Source: Secundilactobacillus folii
Lineage (GTDB): Bacteria > Bacillota > Bacilli > Lactobacillales > Lactobacillaceae
Assembly: GCF_009720675.1 (NCBI RefSeq)
Contig: NZ_WNJO01000002.1
Coordinates: forward strand, 124,001-188,000
Length of the DNA stretch: 64,000 nt
Reading direction: 5' to 3'
Part shown: in pieces, positions 33,033 to 41,242 of the stretch
Layout: each line of letters starts with the position of its first letter
How positions within the stretch are numbered: position 1 is the first letter of the stretch
Notes under the pieces: model-generated
Seen by the model: the letters and a program-made list of their open reading frames with translations, nothing else
What the model was told of the DNA's origin: nothing
Databases searched by the model: none
Program-made: the position numbers and the translations under genes

Positions 33033-33479
33033 GTGAAAATGACGGTTAAGAAAACTTCTGAGCTGACGGTTTCGGAATTACTGGAAATTGTTAAGGCTCG
33101 GATCAAAGTTTTCGTTGTGGAACAGGAATGTCCCTATCAGGAAGTCGATGAGCAAGATGATGATGCCATTCACATGATCCTGCGAGTGGATGGGGTACTG
33201 GCCGGGTATACCAGAATCGTGTCGCATGCTGACCATGAACACGTTAGCTTTGGCCGGGTACTGGTGGCAAAGGAATTTCGAAAACATCATTTAGGACGGC
33301 AGATCGTTAGCGCGACCATTGATCAAATTAAAGAGACCTATCCCGGTCGTGATATTAAGATTGCCGCACAGAGTTATTTGGGGAGCTTTTACGAGTCATT
33401 TGGCTTCAAAGCAGTTTCTGAAGTGTATCTAGAAGATGAAATACCGCACCTGGATATGGAATTAAAGGTCATTGAATAG
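33033..33479 (+). CDS. GNAT-family acetyltransferase (ElaA-like)
   Basis: This protein of about 149 residues fits the ElaA subgroup: RIKVFVVEQECPYQEVDEQDDDA, HMILRVDGVLAGYTRI, VSFGRVLVAKEFRKHHLGRQ (acetyl-CoA loop) and YLGSFYESFGF. The GTG at 33033 has GGAAGGA 5 bases upstream, and the ATG at 33039 is possible. The acceptor is unknown. It begins a tight run of three small genes (DUF1801 12 bases on, then another GNAT). Confidence 0.83.
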   Translation: MKMTVKKTSELTVSELLEIVKARIKVFVVEQECPYQEVDEQDDDAIHMILRVDGVLAGYTRIVSHADHEHVSFGRVLVAKEFRKHHLGRQIVSATIDQIKETYPGRDIKIAAQSYLGSFYESFGFKAVSEVYLEDEIPHLDMELKVIE

Positions 33480-33491
33480 AGGATCCTGATA

Positions 33492-33833
33492 ATGAGTGTG
33501 ATCACAGATTACATTGCCGAGCAACCAGCTGCTCAGCAAGCCCAGTTACATCGGGTGTATTCGTTGTTAAAGCAAGCTTTGCCAGCGGCCACTGAAGCAA
33601 TGGGTTACGGCATGCCAGTATTTAAACAGCCAACAGCTTTGATCTATTTTGCGGCCAATAAAAAACATATTGGGATCTATCCGACGAGTGAAGGTATGAA
33701 CTACTTCGCCACAGAACTAACGCCCTATGTCACTACCAAAGGCAGTTGGCATCTGGATTATGATCAGGAGTTGCCGGCCAAACTAATTGTTGCGATGGCA
33801 AAGCACCGATTATCAGTTGTGACGGGAGCGTAA
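33492..33833 (+). CDS. DUF1801 (YdhG-like) family protein
   Basis: This 113-residue protein has features of DUF1801/YdhG: an N-terminal helix, EAMGYGMPVFKQPTALIYFAANKKHIGIYP, and a C-terminal helix with VAMAKHRL. Some relatives act as iron chaperones (frataxin-like Fra). The metal role here is untested. It follows the ElaA-like gene with a GAGGATCC site and is followed 4 bases later by the next gene. Confidence 0.78.
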   Translation: MSVITDYIAEQPAAQQAQLHRVYSLLKQALPAATEAMGYGMPVFKQPTALIYFAANKKHIGIYPTSEGMNYFATELTPYVTTKGSWHLDYDQELPAKLIVAMAKHRLSVVTGA

Positions 33834-33837
33834 AACG

Positions 33838-34341
33838 ATGGTAGCCATTAAAATTTTGCCTGCCTCAATAGAAACGGACTTTGATGCCGTGCGTCAAGTG
33901 TATTTCCAGACTTGGCAGGCAACTTATCGAGGACAGTTACCAGCTGCATTTTTACAGAAATTGACACCAGAGACGTGGCAGCCTGAACGGCAATTTCGCA
34001 ACACTCAGTTAGCTTTGACACCGGGTGGTAAGATCGTCGGTGTTTGCAGCTATGGACCGGCACGTTGGGACCGCTATAGTGGTTATGGAGAAATTTATTC
34101 GATTTACATTTTGCCGGCATATCAGCACCTAGGCATTGGGCAGCAACTCATGCAGACTGCTCTCGAAATTTTAACTCAACGGTATCAGCAAATTTACTTA
34201 GAAGTGTTGGTGACGAACCGGAGCGCACAAAATTTCTACCAGCAGTTTGGTTTTCAAAAAACAGCGGTAGTGAGGACTGAACAGGTGCCAGGCGGCGAAT
34301 TGAAAACAGTGGTGTATCAAATGGGCCTGACCAAGAGTTGA
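33838..34341 (+). CDS. GNAT-family N-acetyltransferase
   Basis: This 167-residue protein has a clear GNAT core: FQTWQATYRGQLP, EIYSIYILPAYQHLGIGQQLM (acetyl-CoA binding, with Q-x-x-G-I-G) and YLEVLVTNRSAQNFYQQFGF. The target is unknown. It is the last gene of the three-gene unit. Confidence 0.85.
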   Translation: MVAIKILPASIETDFDAVRQVYFQTWQATYRGQLPAAFLQKLTPETWQPERQFRNTQLALTPGGKIVGVCSYGPARWDRYSGYGEIYSIYILPAYQHLGIGQQLMQTALEILTQRYQQIYLEVLVTNRSAQNFYQQFGFQKTAVVRTEQVPGGELKTVVYQMGLTKS

Positions 34342-34472
34342 CCAATATAGTGACTAGTGACAGCAAACTTTAATCTGGTTTAGCTATTATTTTAGTCAAT
34401 TAAGTATAGAATGGTCATTATTGAAAGTGTTTGAAACCCTTTTGATCAATTTAGATAAACGAGGACTGTAAA

Positions 34473-34934
34473 ATGAGCTATAAGGTAAATTTTAAAGACG
34501 TTGAACAAGTTGGTTTAAAATCTTCACCTGTTGCCCCAGCATTAGCTGGTCTTCGGGCAAATGAAGCCCGGTATTTTTGGAATAAATATAAGCATGAATT
34601 TGTAACAGAACCAGCCAGTGATCATCCAGAACTAGTTGATTATGTTAATGAGGTGTTAGCCGAACGTGACTTGAAAATTGCTGCTAAGCCTTTAGAGGTA
34701 ACCCAATTCGTAGTCGATGGCCTGAAATGGACCTACGTTTTCTACGAAAGTGGTCTGGCAATCAACGTGCTTTACTCGATTGATCCTGATGGTAAACGAG
34801 CGGTGGGTTTTAAACTGTCTGATGGCATGGCAGTTCCGGATGAATTAGCTGACAAGTTTAAGTTCGCCAGACAACGCTCAAAGCTTGCTGGCACCATTCG
34901 CGGCAGTTATTTTAAAATTAAGGGTGAACATTAA
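34473..34934 (+). CDS. Hypothetical protein, 153 aa
   Basis: I recognise no family. The protein is soluble and mixed alpha/beta with a basic C-terminus (FKFARQRSKLAGTIRG). It has no signal or membrane helix. ATG follows GAGGACTGTAAA, a plausible ribosome site. A very strong terminator follows immediately, so it is monocistronic. Confidence 0.65.
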   Translation: MSYKVNFKDVEQVGLKSSPVAPALAGLRANEARYFWNKYKHEFVTEPASDHPELVDYVNEVLAERDLKIAAKPLEVTQFVVDGLKWTYVFYESGLAINVLYSIDPDGKRAVGFKLSDGMAVPDELADKFKFARQRSKLAGTIRGSYFKIKGEH

Positions 34935-34987
34935 AAATGAGCCGGTATCAAAACTCAGATTCTTGAGTTTTGATACCGGCTCATTTA
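34935..34987. terminator. Bidirectional terminator with a 22-bp perfect stem
   Basis: AATGAGCCGGTATCAAAACT and onward pairs fully with the mirrored sequence, with T-rich tails on both strands. It serves the gene at 34473 and the convergent dehydrogenase at 35038. Confidence 0.88.
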
Positions 34988-35037
34988 TTGGCTTAATTGA
35001 TTAGCCGGGCCACTACGCTGGTCATATTTTAAAAGAC

Positions 35038-36030
35038 TTACTCATCTAAGAAATTGGCGTCCTTATAAGCTGGATTAGGATACTTATAAAAGCCTTCGCC
35101 AGTTGCCACACCTAGTTTACCCTGATCGATCATTTGCGTCTTCAGTAGGTCGCCTAACTGAGTAAATTTCTCATTGCCGGTTGTTGCAGCGTAGTTCAAA
35201 ATAATGTTATACGCGGTGGTGATACCGACGATGTCCAGGATCCCAAATGGACCAGCAGGGGCACCAGTCGCCTTCATCCAAGTTTTGTCAATTAATTCAG
35301 GATCGCCTACGCCGTCGAGATACAGCATTTCAGCTGCATCCAGGAATGGTACTAAAACGGAGTTGAGGATGTAGCCGGGCTGTTCCTTGCGAACGGGAAT
35401 CGCTAACATGCCAATGTCTTTAGCAAACTGGATAATTTCATTGAACACGGCCGGGTCAGTGCCTGCATGGCCCATCACTTCTGCGGTATTATTGATCCAA
35501 ATTTCGTTGGCAAAGTGCATCGCCAAAAAGCGGTCTGGTCGGCCGGTATACTCCGCAAATTGACTTGGTACTAATGTGGATGAATTAGTGGTAAAAATCG
35601 CTTTCTTAGGCGCGACGCGAGCTAATTTTTCGTAGAAATTCTGCTTGATATCTTCACGTTCAGGAATTGCTTCAATAACCAGATCGGCGTTGGAAACTGC
35701 ATTGGCTAAATCGGCCTGATAACTAATGCGAGAAGGGGTTGTCTTGGCAGTTTCAATGGATTTATTAATCAACGCATTGATACTGTCATTTAAATGGGGG
35801 AGTAAATTGCTATTATATTTGACACCTTTCGCAGAATCGGTAAATTGTTGCTGATTTTTAGCGATTTCCTGCTGGTAGGTATCTTCTAATCCAATCATTT
35901 TAGTTTTGGCCTTCGCGAGTACATCGTCGTTAATATCATAAACGGTCACATTGAAGCCCTTAAAAGCAATTTGAAATGCAATTTGACTGCCCAAAACACC
36001 ACTACCTGCAACCGTGACATTTTTAATCAT
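35038..36030 (-). CDS. 3-hydroxyacyl-CoA dehydrogenase family protein
   Basis: This 330-residue protein starts with the Rossmann motif VTVAGSGVLGSQIAF and Asp33-type DINDDVL for NAD. It contains IEAIPER, TTNSSTLVPSQFA and MHFANE (the His of the His-Glu pair). The C-terminal domain carries PGYILNSVLVPFLDAAE. Members oxidise 3-hydroxybutyryl-CoA or similar hydroxy acids, and the substrate here is unclear. The ATG at 36030 has GGAGGAG upstream. A good cre site lies 25 bases before the start, so catabolite control is likely. Confidence 0.83.
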   Translation of the reverse strand: MIKNVTVAGSGVLGSQIAFQIAFKGFNVTVYDINDDVLAKAKTKMIGLEDTYQQEIAKNQQQFTDSAKGVKYNSNLLPHLNDSINALINKSIETAKTTPSRISYQADLANAVSNADLVIEAIPEREDIKQNFYEKLARVAPKKAIFTTNSSTLVPSQFAEYTGRPDRFLAMHFANEIWINNTAEVMGHAGTDPAVFNEIIQFAKDIGMLAIPVRKEQPGYILNSVLVPFLDAAEMLYLDGVGDPELIDKTWMKATGAPAGPFGILDIVGITTAYNIILNYAATTGNEKFTQLGDLLKTQMIDQGKLGVATGEGFYKYPNPAYKDANFLDE

Positions 36031-36054
36031 AACAATACTCCTCCTTTGGGGGTG

Positions 36055-36068
36055 TGTAAACGTTTTCT
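36055..36068. promoter_or_regulatory. cre site upstream of the hydroxyacyl-CoA dehydrogenase gene
   Basis: TGTAAACGTTTTCT matches the CcpA consensus at 13 of 14 positions. Confidence 0.6.
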
Positions 36069-36151
36069 GAAGCAATCACATTATATTATTTGCTGTGTCA
36101 AATTAACACTAAAGTGCCCTTATTTTTAGGACTTCAGCCTCATGATGAGAT

Positions 36152-36200
36152 AAAAAATACCCGACAATCGTTTTGGCTAACAATTGTCGGGTATTTTTTC
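36152..36200 (-). terminator. Terminator of the ABC-F gene
   Basis: AAAAAATACCCGACAAT pairs with ATTGTCGGGTATTTTTT. T runs occur on both strands. Confidence 0.85.
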
Positions 36201-36244
36201 AAAGCATCTAAATGAGCTTAGGTACTTTTTCAAATTTAAAAGTA

Positions 36245-37867
36245 TTAGTAAATGTTGGCCACCTGTGCCTGGGCGACTTCGTGGGCCATGAAATCATCAT
36301 AGGTGGTGTCAGCACGGTCAACAACACCCTTGGGGCCAACTTCGATGATGTGGTTGGCAATCGTTTGAATAAACTGGTGGTCATGGCTGGTAAAGACCAT
36401 GGACCCAGGGAAGTCAATCAGGGCATCGTTAAGGCTGGTGATACTTTCTAGATCTAGGTGATTGGTTGGATCGTCAAGTAACAGCACGTTGGCTTTACTC
36501 AACATGAGCTTCGAAAGGTAACTGCGCACTTTTTCACCACCGGACAGGACAGTGACTTGTTTCAAGACCTCATCGCCCTTAAACAGCATTTGACCCAGAA
36601 ATCCGCGCAAGAAGGTGTTATCACTTTCCTCCTTGCTGGCGTATTGTCGCAGCCATTCGAGAATGTTAAGCCTTTCATCGCTAAATTCGGGGTTTAGATC
36701 CTTTGGCATGTACGCCCGATTCGTGGTCACACCCCAGGTAATTGAGCCGGTGTCTGGTTTGACAGTTCCGGCAATCAGTTGCATTAGCAGGCTGGTGGTG
36801 ACGTCAGAACGAGAAATTAACGCTGCTTTGTCACCCGGTCGGAGAATGAAATTCACGTTATCGAGGACTTTGACACCATCGATTGTTTTGCTGACATTTT
36901 CAACTCGCAGAAAATCGTTGCCCAATTCGCGCTCAGGAGTGAATTTGATAAACGGGTATTTCCGAGAACTAGGTTTAATATCATCTAGTGTGATTTTTTC
37001 AAGTTGCTTCTTTCGGGAAGTGGCTTGTTTTGATTTTGAAGCGTTCGCCGAAAAACGAGCGATGAAATCTTGTAGCTGCTTAATTTGCTCCTCTTTTTTA
37101 GCGTTGGCTTGGTTGCGCAACTTCATGGCTAATTCAGAACTCTGCAGCCAGAAGTCGTAGTTACCAACAAAGAGTTCAATTTTACCGAAATCCACGTCAC
37201 AAATGTGGGTGCAAACAGCGTTCAAAAAGTGACGGTCATGACTAACGACTAGCACGGTATTTTCATAGTCCGCTAAGAAGTTTTCCAGCCAGTCAATGGT
37301 CTGCGGGTCTAGCCCGTTAGTCGGTTCGTCCAGTAGTAACACGTCGGGTTTACCAAAGAGGGCTTGTGCCAGCAGAACTTTGATTTTTTCGCTTTCTGGC
37401 AGTTCTTTCATCAGGGTTTGGTGCTGTGCTTCGGGGAGGCCCATGGATTGTAGTAATTGGCTAGCGTCACTCTCGGCGTTCCAGCCGTCCATTTCAGCAA
37501 ATTCACCTTCTAGTTCAGCGGCTTTAATACCGTCTTCATCTGAAAAGTCGGGTTTAGCGTAAAGCGCGTCCTTTTGGGTCATCACTTCGTAAAGGTGTTC
37601 ATGACCCTGTAAAACAGTGTTCATGACGGTCTGATCGTCAAAAGCAAAGTGGTCTTGCTTTAAGCTGCTCATTCGTTCATTAGGACCAAGCTTAATCGTT
37701 CCGGTTGTTGGTGTAAGGTCACCTTCCAATAGTTTAAGAAAGGTTGATTTACCAGCACCATTGGCACCAATAATGCCGTAACAGTTGCCTGGAGTAAATT
37801 TCAGATTAACATCATCGTACAGTTTGCGGTCCGAAAAACTCATGGACACGTTGGTTACAGTTAACAA
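36245..37867 (-). CDS. ABC-F family ATPase (YbiT-like)
   Basis: This 540-residue soluble protein has two ABC domains and no membrane segments. The first has GANGAGKST and LLLDEPTNGLDP. A charged linker follows (about 235-300). The second domain has a degenerate P loop (ALISRSDVTTS in place of GxxGxGKS), with VLSGGEKVR and LLLDDPTNHLD intact. ABC-F proteins act on ribosomes in translation or antibiotic protection. The length and YbiT-like termini suggest a housekeeping factor. It starts at TTG with GCGAGGT upstream. Confidence 0.88.
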   Translation of the reverse strand: MLTVTNVSMSFSDRKLYDDVNLKFTPGNCYGIIGANGAGKSTFLKLLEGDLTPTTGTIKLGPNERMSSLKQDHFAFDDQTVMNTVLQGHEHLYEVMTQKDALYAKPDFSDEDGIKAAELEGEFAEMDGWNAESDASQLLQSMGLPEAQHQTLMKELPESEKIKVLLAQALFGKPDVLLLDEPTNGLDPQTIDWLENFLADYENTVLVVSHDRHFLNAVCTHICDVDFGKIELFVGNYDFWLQSSELAMKLRNQANAKKEEQIKQLQDFIARFSANASKSKQATSRKKQLEKITLDDIKPSSRKYPFIKFTPERELGNDFLRVENVSKTIDGVKVLDNVNFILRPGDKAALISRSDVTTSLLMQLIAGTVKPDTGSITWGVTTNRAYMPKDLNPEFSDERLNILEWLRQYASKEESDNTFLRGFLGQMLFKGDEVLKQVTVLSGGEKVRSYLSKLMLSKANVLLLDDPTNHLDLESITSLNDALIDFPGSMVFTSHDHQFIQTIANHIIEVGPKGVVDRADTTYDDFMAHEVAQAQVANIY

Positions 37868-38180
37868 GTTCGTACCTCGCTTTATGGTTGTTCAATGTCA
37901 AGAAATATAATGCGTTCCTATATAGTATCAGATTTAGGCCCGAGTTGCCACGAATGATTACTGTGACGAGTATTTCCTGGCAAATACGACTGTTTGGAGC
38001 ACAATAATTAATTATATGCGGCACTGACACTACATGATTAAAAAACTAATTAGTGTGTATTTAAAGAATAAATAGTATTTAGAACGCTTCAAAGAGAATC
38101 GTGAATTAACTTAATGAAAAATGCCGCCAAAACGATGAGAATAATGGGCTTAGCAATGCGGCAGCTACGCCGTGTAAATA
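37868..38180. other. AT-rich gap with no recognised gene
   Basis: I see no gene here. It should contain the ABC-F promoter near its left end. A hairpin-prone GCCGC...GCGGC segment lies near 38123-38163. Confidence 0.5.
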
Positions 38181-38363
38181 CTAAGCGCCTAAGAAATTAC
38201 TGGCAATACCGAAAAGTGCCGCAAAGATGTCTAACAATAAGAGAACTTTACCGCTGAACAAGAAAACAGTTAACCCTGTAATATTAATGGTCAAAATAAG
38301 CCCGTATTGACACATTTTCAGTGTTAATACGGGTTTCATGTTTTGGTTTAGTTTTCCTAGCAA
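38181..38363 (-). CDS. Possible small hydrophobic peptide
   Basis: A 60-codon minus-strand frame encodes a hydrophobic C-terminal part (LILTINITGLTVFLF, then LLLLDIFAALFGIASNFLGA). That part could form two membrane helices, as in small toxins or holin-like peptides. The first ATG has no good ribosome site, and the terminator-like hairpin at 38298-38335 overlaps the N-terminal codons. It may therefore be a shorter peptide or no gene at all. Confidence 0.22.
   Translation of the reverse strand: MLGKLNQNMKPVLTLKMCQYGLILTINITGLTVFLFSGKVLLLLDIFAALFGIASNFLGA
38298..38335. terminator. Terminator-like hairpin
   Basis: AAGCCCGTATTGACAC pairs with GTGTTAATACGGGTTT. It could end transcripts from the DUF3737 gene on the minus strand. 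Confidence 0.6.
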
Positions 38364-38427
38364 AGGTTACATACGTAACTTGTTTAAAAGGGTGTAATTA
38401 GGGGGGTGCAGATAATTTCGTATAACT

Positions 38428-39297
38428 TTACGATGCTTTTGCTTCGTTCATAATGGGGATTGCGGTTTCAATCGTAGTTTGTTTTGGATCTACTTTTGTC
38501 GGGTCAAGAATAATAGAACCGATGCTTCGGGCGCGAATGGTGCCACTGATGGGGTTCTTTACACTTATGATATCGCTGATGATATCTGCATCAATATTTC
38601 GGCAATACTCAAAAGCCAAATCCGTCTGTAGCAATTTACACTGTTTAAGAGTCAGGTAGTCGACGTAGCACAATCCCTGATCTGATTGAATAGTGCAGTT
38701 GATCAGGGTCAGACGCTTGGTGTTCCATGCTAAATATTCCCCAGAAATAGTGGAATCATAGATAGTGACATTTTCACAGTTCCAAAATGCGTCTTTAGAC
38801 ACAAACGTTGAATTGTGAACCGTCACATTTTTTGCGCCATCAAAGCAATAGTTGCCGACTAGATCGACTTGATCGAGGACTACGTTGGTGCTGTTCATCC
38901 CAAAATAATCCCCGGTCACTTGCACGTCAGTGAGACTAATGTCGTCGCAGTTCCAAAGGGTTTCTCCTGCATTTGCAAAATACACGTGGTTAAGCTTGAT
39001 CTGTGAAGAACGTCGAAAAAGCTTAGGCGCCTGCAAAGTGCTATTGGTAATTTGGATATCATGCGTGTACCAGATACCAGAGCGCGACATCGTTTCAAAA
39101 ATGGTGTGATCGACACTAATGTGATTACTGTACCATAGGGGGTATTTCCACTGAAACACCGAATCCTTTAGAGTAATGTTGCGGCTCTCCTTAAGTGGGG
39201 ATTCGCCCTTAGCAAACGTGGTATCTATAATTTCCGCGTCTTCTTCGGCGAAGAGGGAGCGCTCACCCTCAAAATATTGGTTTTGATATTGTCTCAT
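38428..39297 (-). CDS. DUF3737 family protein (right-handed beta-helix)
   Basis: This 289-residue protein is made of about 20-residue repeats of the type NITLKDSVF..., ISLTDVQV..., NVTVHNSTF..., NVTIYDSTI... and LTLINCTI. This pattern predicts a right-handed parallel beta helix. The start motif YFEGERSLFAEEDAEI is typical of DUF3737, a family common in lactobacilli and other Firmicutes with no known activity. No signal peptide is visible. It follows the sirtuin-like gene by 112 bases on the same strand and is probably in the same operon. Confidence 0.82.
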   Translation of the reverse strand: MRQYQNQYFEGERSLFAEEDAEIIDTTFAKGESPLKESRNITLKDSVFQWKYPLWYSNHISVDHTIFETMSRSGIWYTHDIQITNSTLQAPKLFRRSSQIKLNHVYFANAGETLWNCDDISLTDVQVTGDYFGMNSTNVVLDQVDLVGNYCFDGAKNVTVHNSTFVSKDAFWNCENVTIYDSTISGEYLAWNTKRLTLINCTIQSDQGLCYVDYLTLKQCKLLQTDLAFEYCRNIDADIISDIISVKNPISGTIRARSIGSIILDPTKVDPKQTTIETAIPIMNEAKAS

Positions 39298-39409
39298 CTA
39301 GTAATTTCCTCTTTTGACTTTTATAGGCAAAGGCATTCGAGCCTTCATAAACTTACCTGGCAGTAATGAGCTACTCGCAGGCTCTCATTCAGGATTGCTA
39401 ACGAATCGA

Positions 39410-40114
39410 TTATGCGGTCTGACCCGCTAATTGGGCAAAGACATCATCTGACTTAGCTCGGATATTCAGATCACTTCTGTCATCGAAAATCGTTGAAGAA
39501 GGGTTAATCTGAACGACCTTGGCAGTCTCGTTAAGATCGCTATAAAACCCTGTGGAACCAACAATAATTACTAGCTCCGCTGATTGCATTAATCTCAAGG
39601 CTAATCTCAGTGCTGGGACTGATTCGCTGGGGCCGCCGTGTAATGGTTCTGTAGCCAAGAAGCCGCCATCTTTAGGACAGGTTGGAATCGCTTGGCTGGT
39701 CAGTGCACTAATTGAATAAGTTCGCCCACATCGCAAACAGTAGTTGGTGTTGAAACTGCCCCATACATCTGCGACCGTACGACTACCAGCTAACTCGTGA
39801 AGGTAATCAACATTAGTTGTCACAATACCATCAAGCTTCCCTGCTCTTTCCAAAGCAGCCAACACGCGATGGCTGAGTGTCGGTCCAGACTTGGTGATAG
39901 GGTCGAGAAACAAGCGATGGAGTATCCCGTAAAATTTTTTCGGATCTCGGATCAGCTCACGCTCGTCTCCCAACATTTCTGCCACACTTTCCGGAAGTTG
40001 GGATAAGTCAGGAATACCTATGGGAGTTGATATTCCTGCTCCTGTTAAAGCCACAGTATGCTTACTTTGTGTCAGCATGGTGCTGAGTTGATCGACTTGT
40101 GTCATTAAATCCAT
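39410..40114 (-). CDS. Divergent Sir2-family (sirtuin-like) protein
   Basis: This 234-residue protein keeps the NAD fold of sirtuins: GAGIS (25-29), GIPDL, TTNVDYLH (Asn101, Asp103) and IIVGSTGF. Two key features are changed. The catalytic His region (normally E-x-HGS) reads DVWGS with Trp118. The zinc site has Cys126, Cys129 and Cys146, but Asp149 replaces the fourth Cys (CPKDGG). Standard deacetylase activity is therefore doubtful. ADP-ribosyl or NAD-binding roles are possible. The ATG at 40114 has AAGGAG upstream. The promoter at 40206-40234 lies inside a palindrome. Confidence 0.8.
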   Translation of the reverse strand: MDLMTQVDQLSTMLTQSKHTVALTGAGISTPIGIPDLSQLPESVAEMLGDERELIRDPKKFYGILHRLFLDPITKSGPTLSHRVLAALERAGKLDGIVTTNVDYLHELAGSRTVADVWGSFNTNYCLRCGRTYSISALTSQAIPTCPKDGGFLATEPLHGGPSESVPALRLALRLMQSAELVIIVGSTGFYSDLNETAKVVQINPSSTIFDDRSDLNIRAKSDDVFAQLAGQTA

Positions 40115-40205
40115 GTTTACTCCTTCTTTCTTGTCAATGCTATCTGACTGAATCTCAACAGCCATTAAACTTAGTTTTTTAGTCAGACATTAATTAACAA
40201 TGTCT

Positions 40206-40234
40206 ATACTAAATATATATTTAGTATTTGTCAA
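40206..40234 (-). promoter_or_regulatory. Promoter of the sirtuin/DUF3737 unit with embedded operator
   Basis: On the minus strand TTGACA (40234-40229) and TAGTAT (40211-40206) are 17 bases apart. A perfect 22-bp palindrome (40206-40227, arms ATACTAAATAT) covers the spacer and the -10 box. The TetR gene at 40470 just upstream is the likely regulator. Confidence 0.7.
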
Positions 40235-40362
40235 CAGAAAATAAAATTAATTTGACTTTATCTATCGTAATAACCCTATTATATAGGTGAAAATGTATAT
40301 AGGACACTAAATAATTCGTTATTTTAATAATAAATATTTATTATTAAAATTAAAAATAAAAA

Positions 40363-40396
40363 ATCTGGTGCCAAAAGGATTGTTTTAACACCAGAT
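40363..40396 (-). terminator. Terminator of the tetR gene at 40470
   Basis: On the minus strand ATCTGGTG pairs with CACCAGAT, followed by TTTTTTATTTTT. Confidence 0.7.
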
Positions 40397-40469
40397 AATT
40401 TAGACGTTTATTAGTTTGAAGTTTGCTAGGCTTTAGATTCGGATTAAATTAATCCTGAGGAAGCCACTT

Positions 40470-41054
40470 CTAATCAGTGTGCTTAATCAGTGCTGCTAGT
40501 GACATGTTGATCATCGTTGTTAGTTCTGATAGGGTCACAGGCTGCCTAGCTGCATGACGAGTTGCCATGAAATCCATAAATGGGGCGAATAAAAGTGCGT
40601 TAATATAGTCTTCGCGATTCGTCACTAATATGTCTGCCTCAATGGCTTTTTGATAAAGATTCCGCATTGTTGAGGATCGGGCTGAGCCTTGTTTTATGGC
40701 CTCTGGAGTCACTGCTTGAGGATTAGCACGGATTGCCCTTAAATACACCGTCTCTAAGGGGTGAGCTAGCATGTTACGAGCAAAGTGCAGGGCACCTAAG
40801 AAAAGTTGATCTTGCAGGGTGGTTCCTTGTGATATCTCTTCATCGAGGCCTGCGTCCATTATCTCCTTCACTTGAACGTATATTTTCGACAACATATCTT
40901 CTTTGTCATGAAAGTAGATATACGGAGTGCCTGAACTCACCCCTGCCTGTGTAGCAATTTTGCCAAATGTTAGCCCCTGAATACCGTTAGATTGTACAAG
41001 TTCAAGCACGGCTTGCTCGACTCGCTGTTTTTTTGTTTCATCGATTGTTCGCAT
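40470..41054 (-). CDS. TetR-family regulator
   Basis: This 194-residue protein has an N-terminal TetR helix-turn-helix (RVEQAVLELVQSNGIQGLTF, GKIATQAGVSSGTPYIYFHDKEDML) and a helical ligand domain. It starts at ATG on the minus strand. It lies upstream of the sirtuin/DUF3737 unit in the same direction with its own terminator. The 22-bp palindrome in the sirtuin promoter is its best candidate operator. Confidence 0.85.
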   Translation of the reverse strand: MRTIDETKKQRVEQAVLELVQSNGIQGLTFGKIATQAGVSSGTPYIYFHDKEDMLSKIYVQVKEIMDAGLDEEISQGTTLQDQLFLGALHFARNMLAHPLETVYLRAIRANPQAVTPEAIKQGSARSSTMRNLYQKAIEADILVTNREDYINALLFAPFMDFMATRHAARQPVTLSELTTMINMSLAALIKHTD

Positions 41055-41175
41055 AATTTAAGAGTAAATGTTTATTTAATTAAAGTCAAGCTAGTTGTCT
41101 GTTACAGAAAAGACTGAGAGCTACCCTTTGTTTTAAGAAATTAACTCACACTTATAAACCTTATTTCCAGATATA

Positions 41176-41219
41176 AAAATCACCTACCTGAGCTCGCTGT
41201 CTCAGCGTAAGTGATTTTC
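41176..41219 (-). terminator. Terminator of the sugar symporter gene
   Basis: AAAATCAC pairs with GTGATTTT and an inner CTGAG/CTCAG stem. It lies just after the stop on the minus strand. Confidence 0.7.
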
Positions 41220-41242
41220 AAATTTACTATATAAACGAGTAC

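Noticed and set aside
36615-37160. 181-codon open frame opposite the ABC-F gene
   Set aside because: It is antisense to a clear two-ABC-domain gene, has Ser/Leu-rich mirror composition and no ribosome site.
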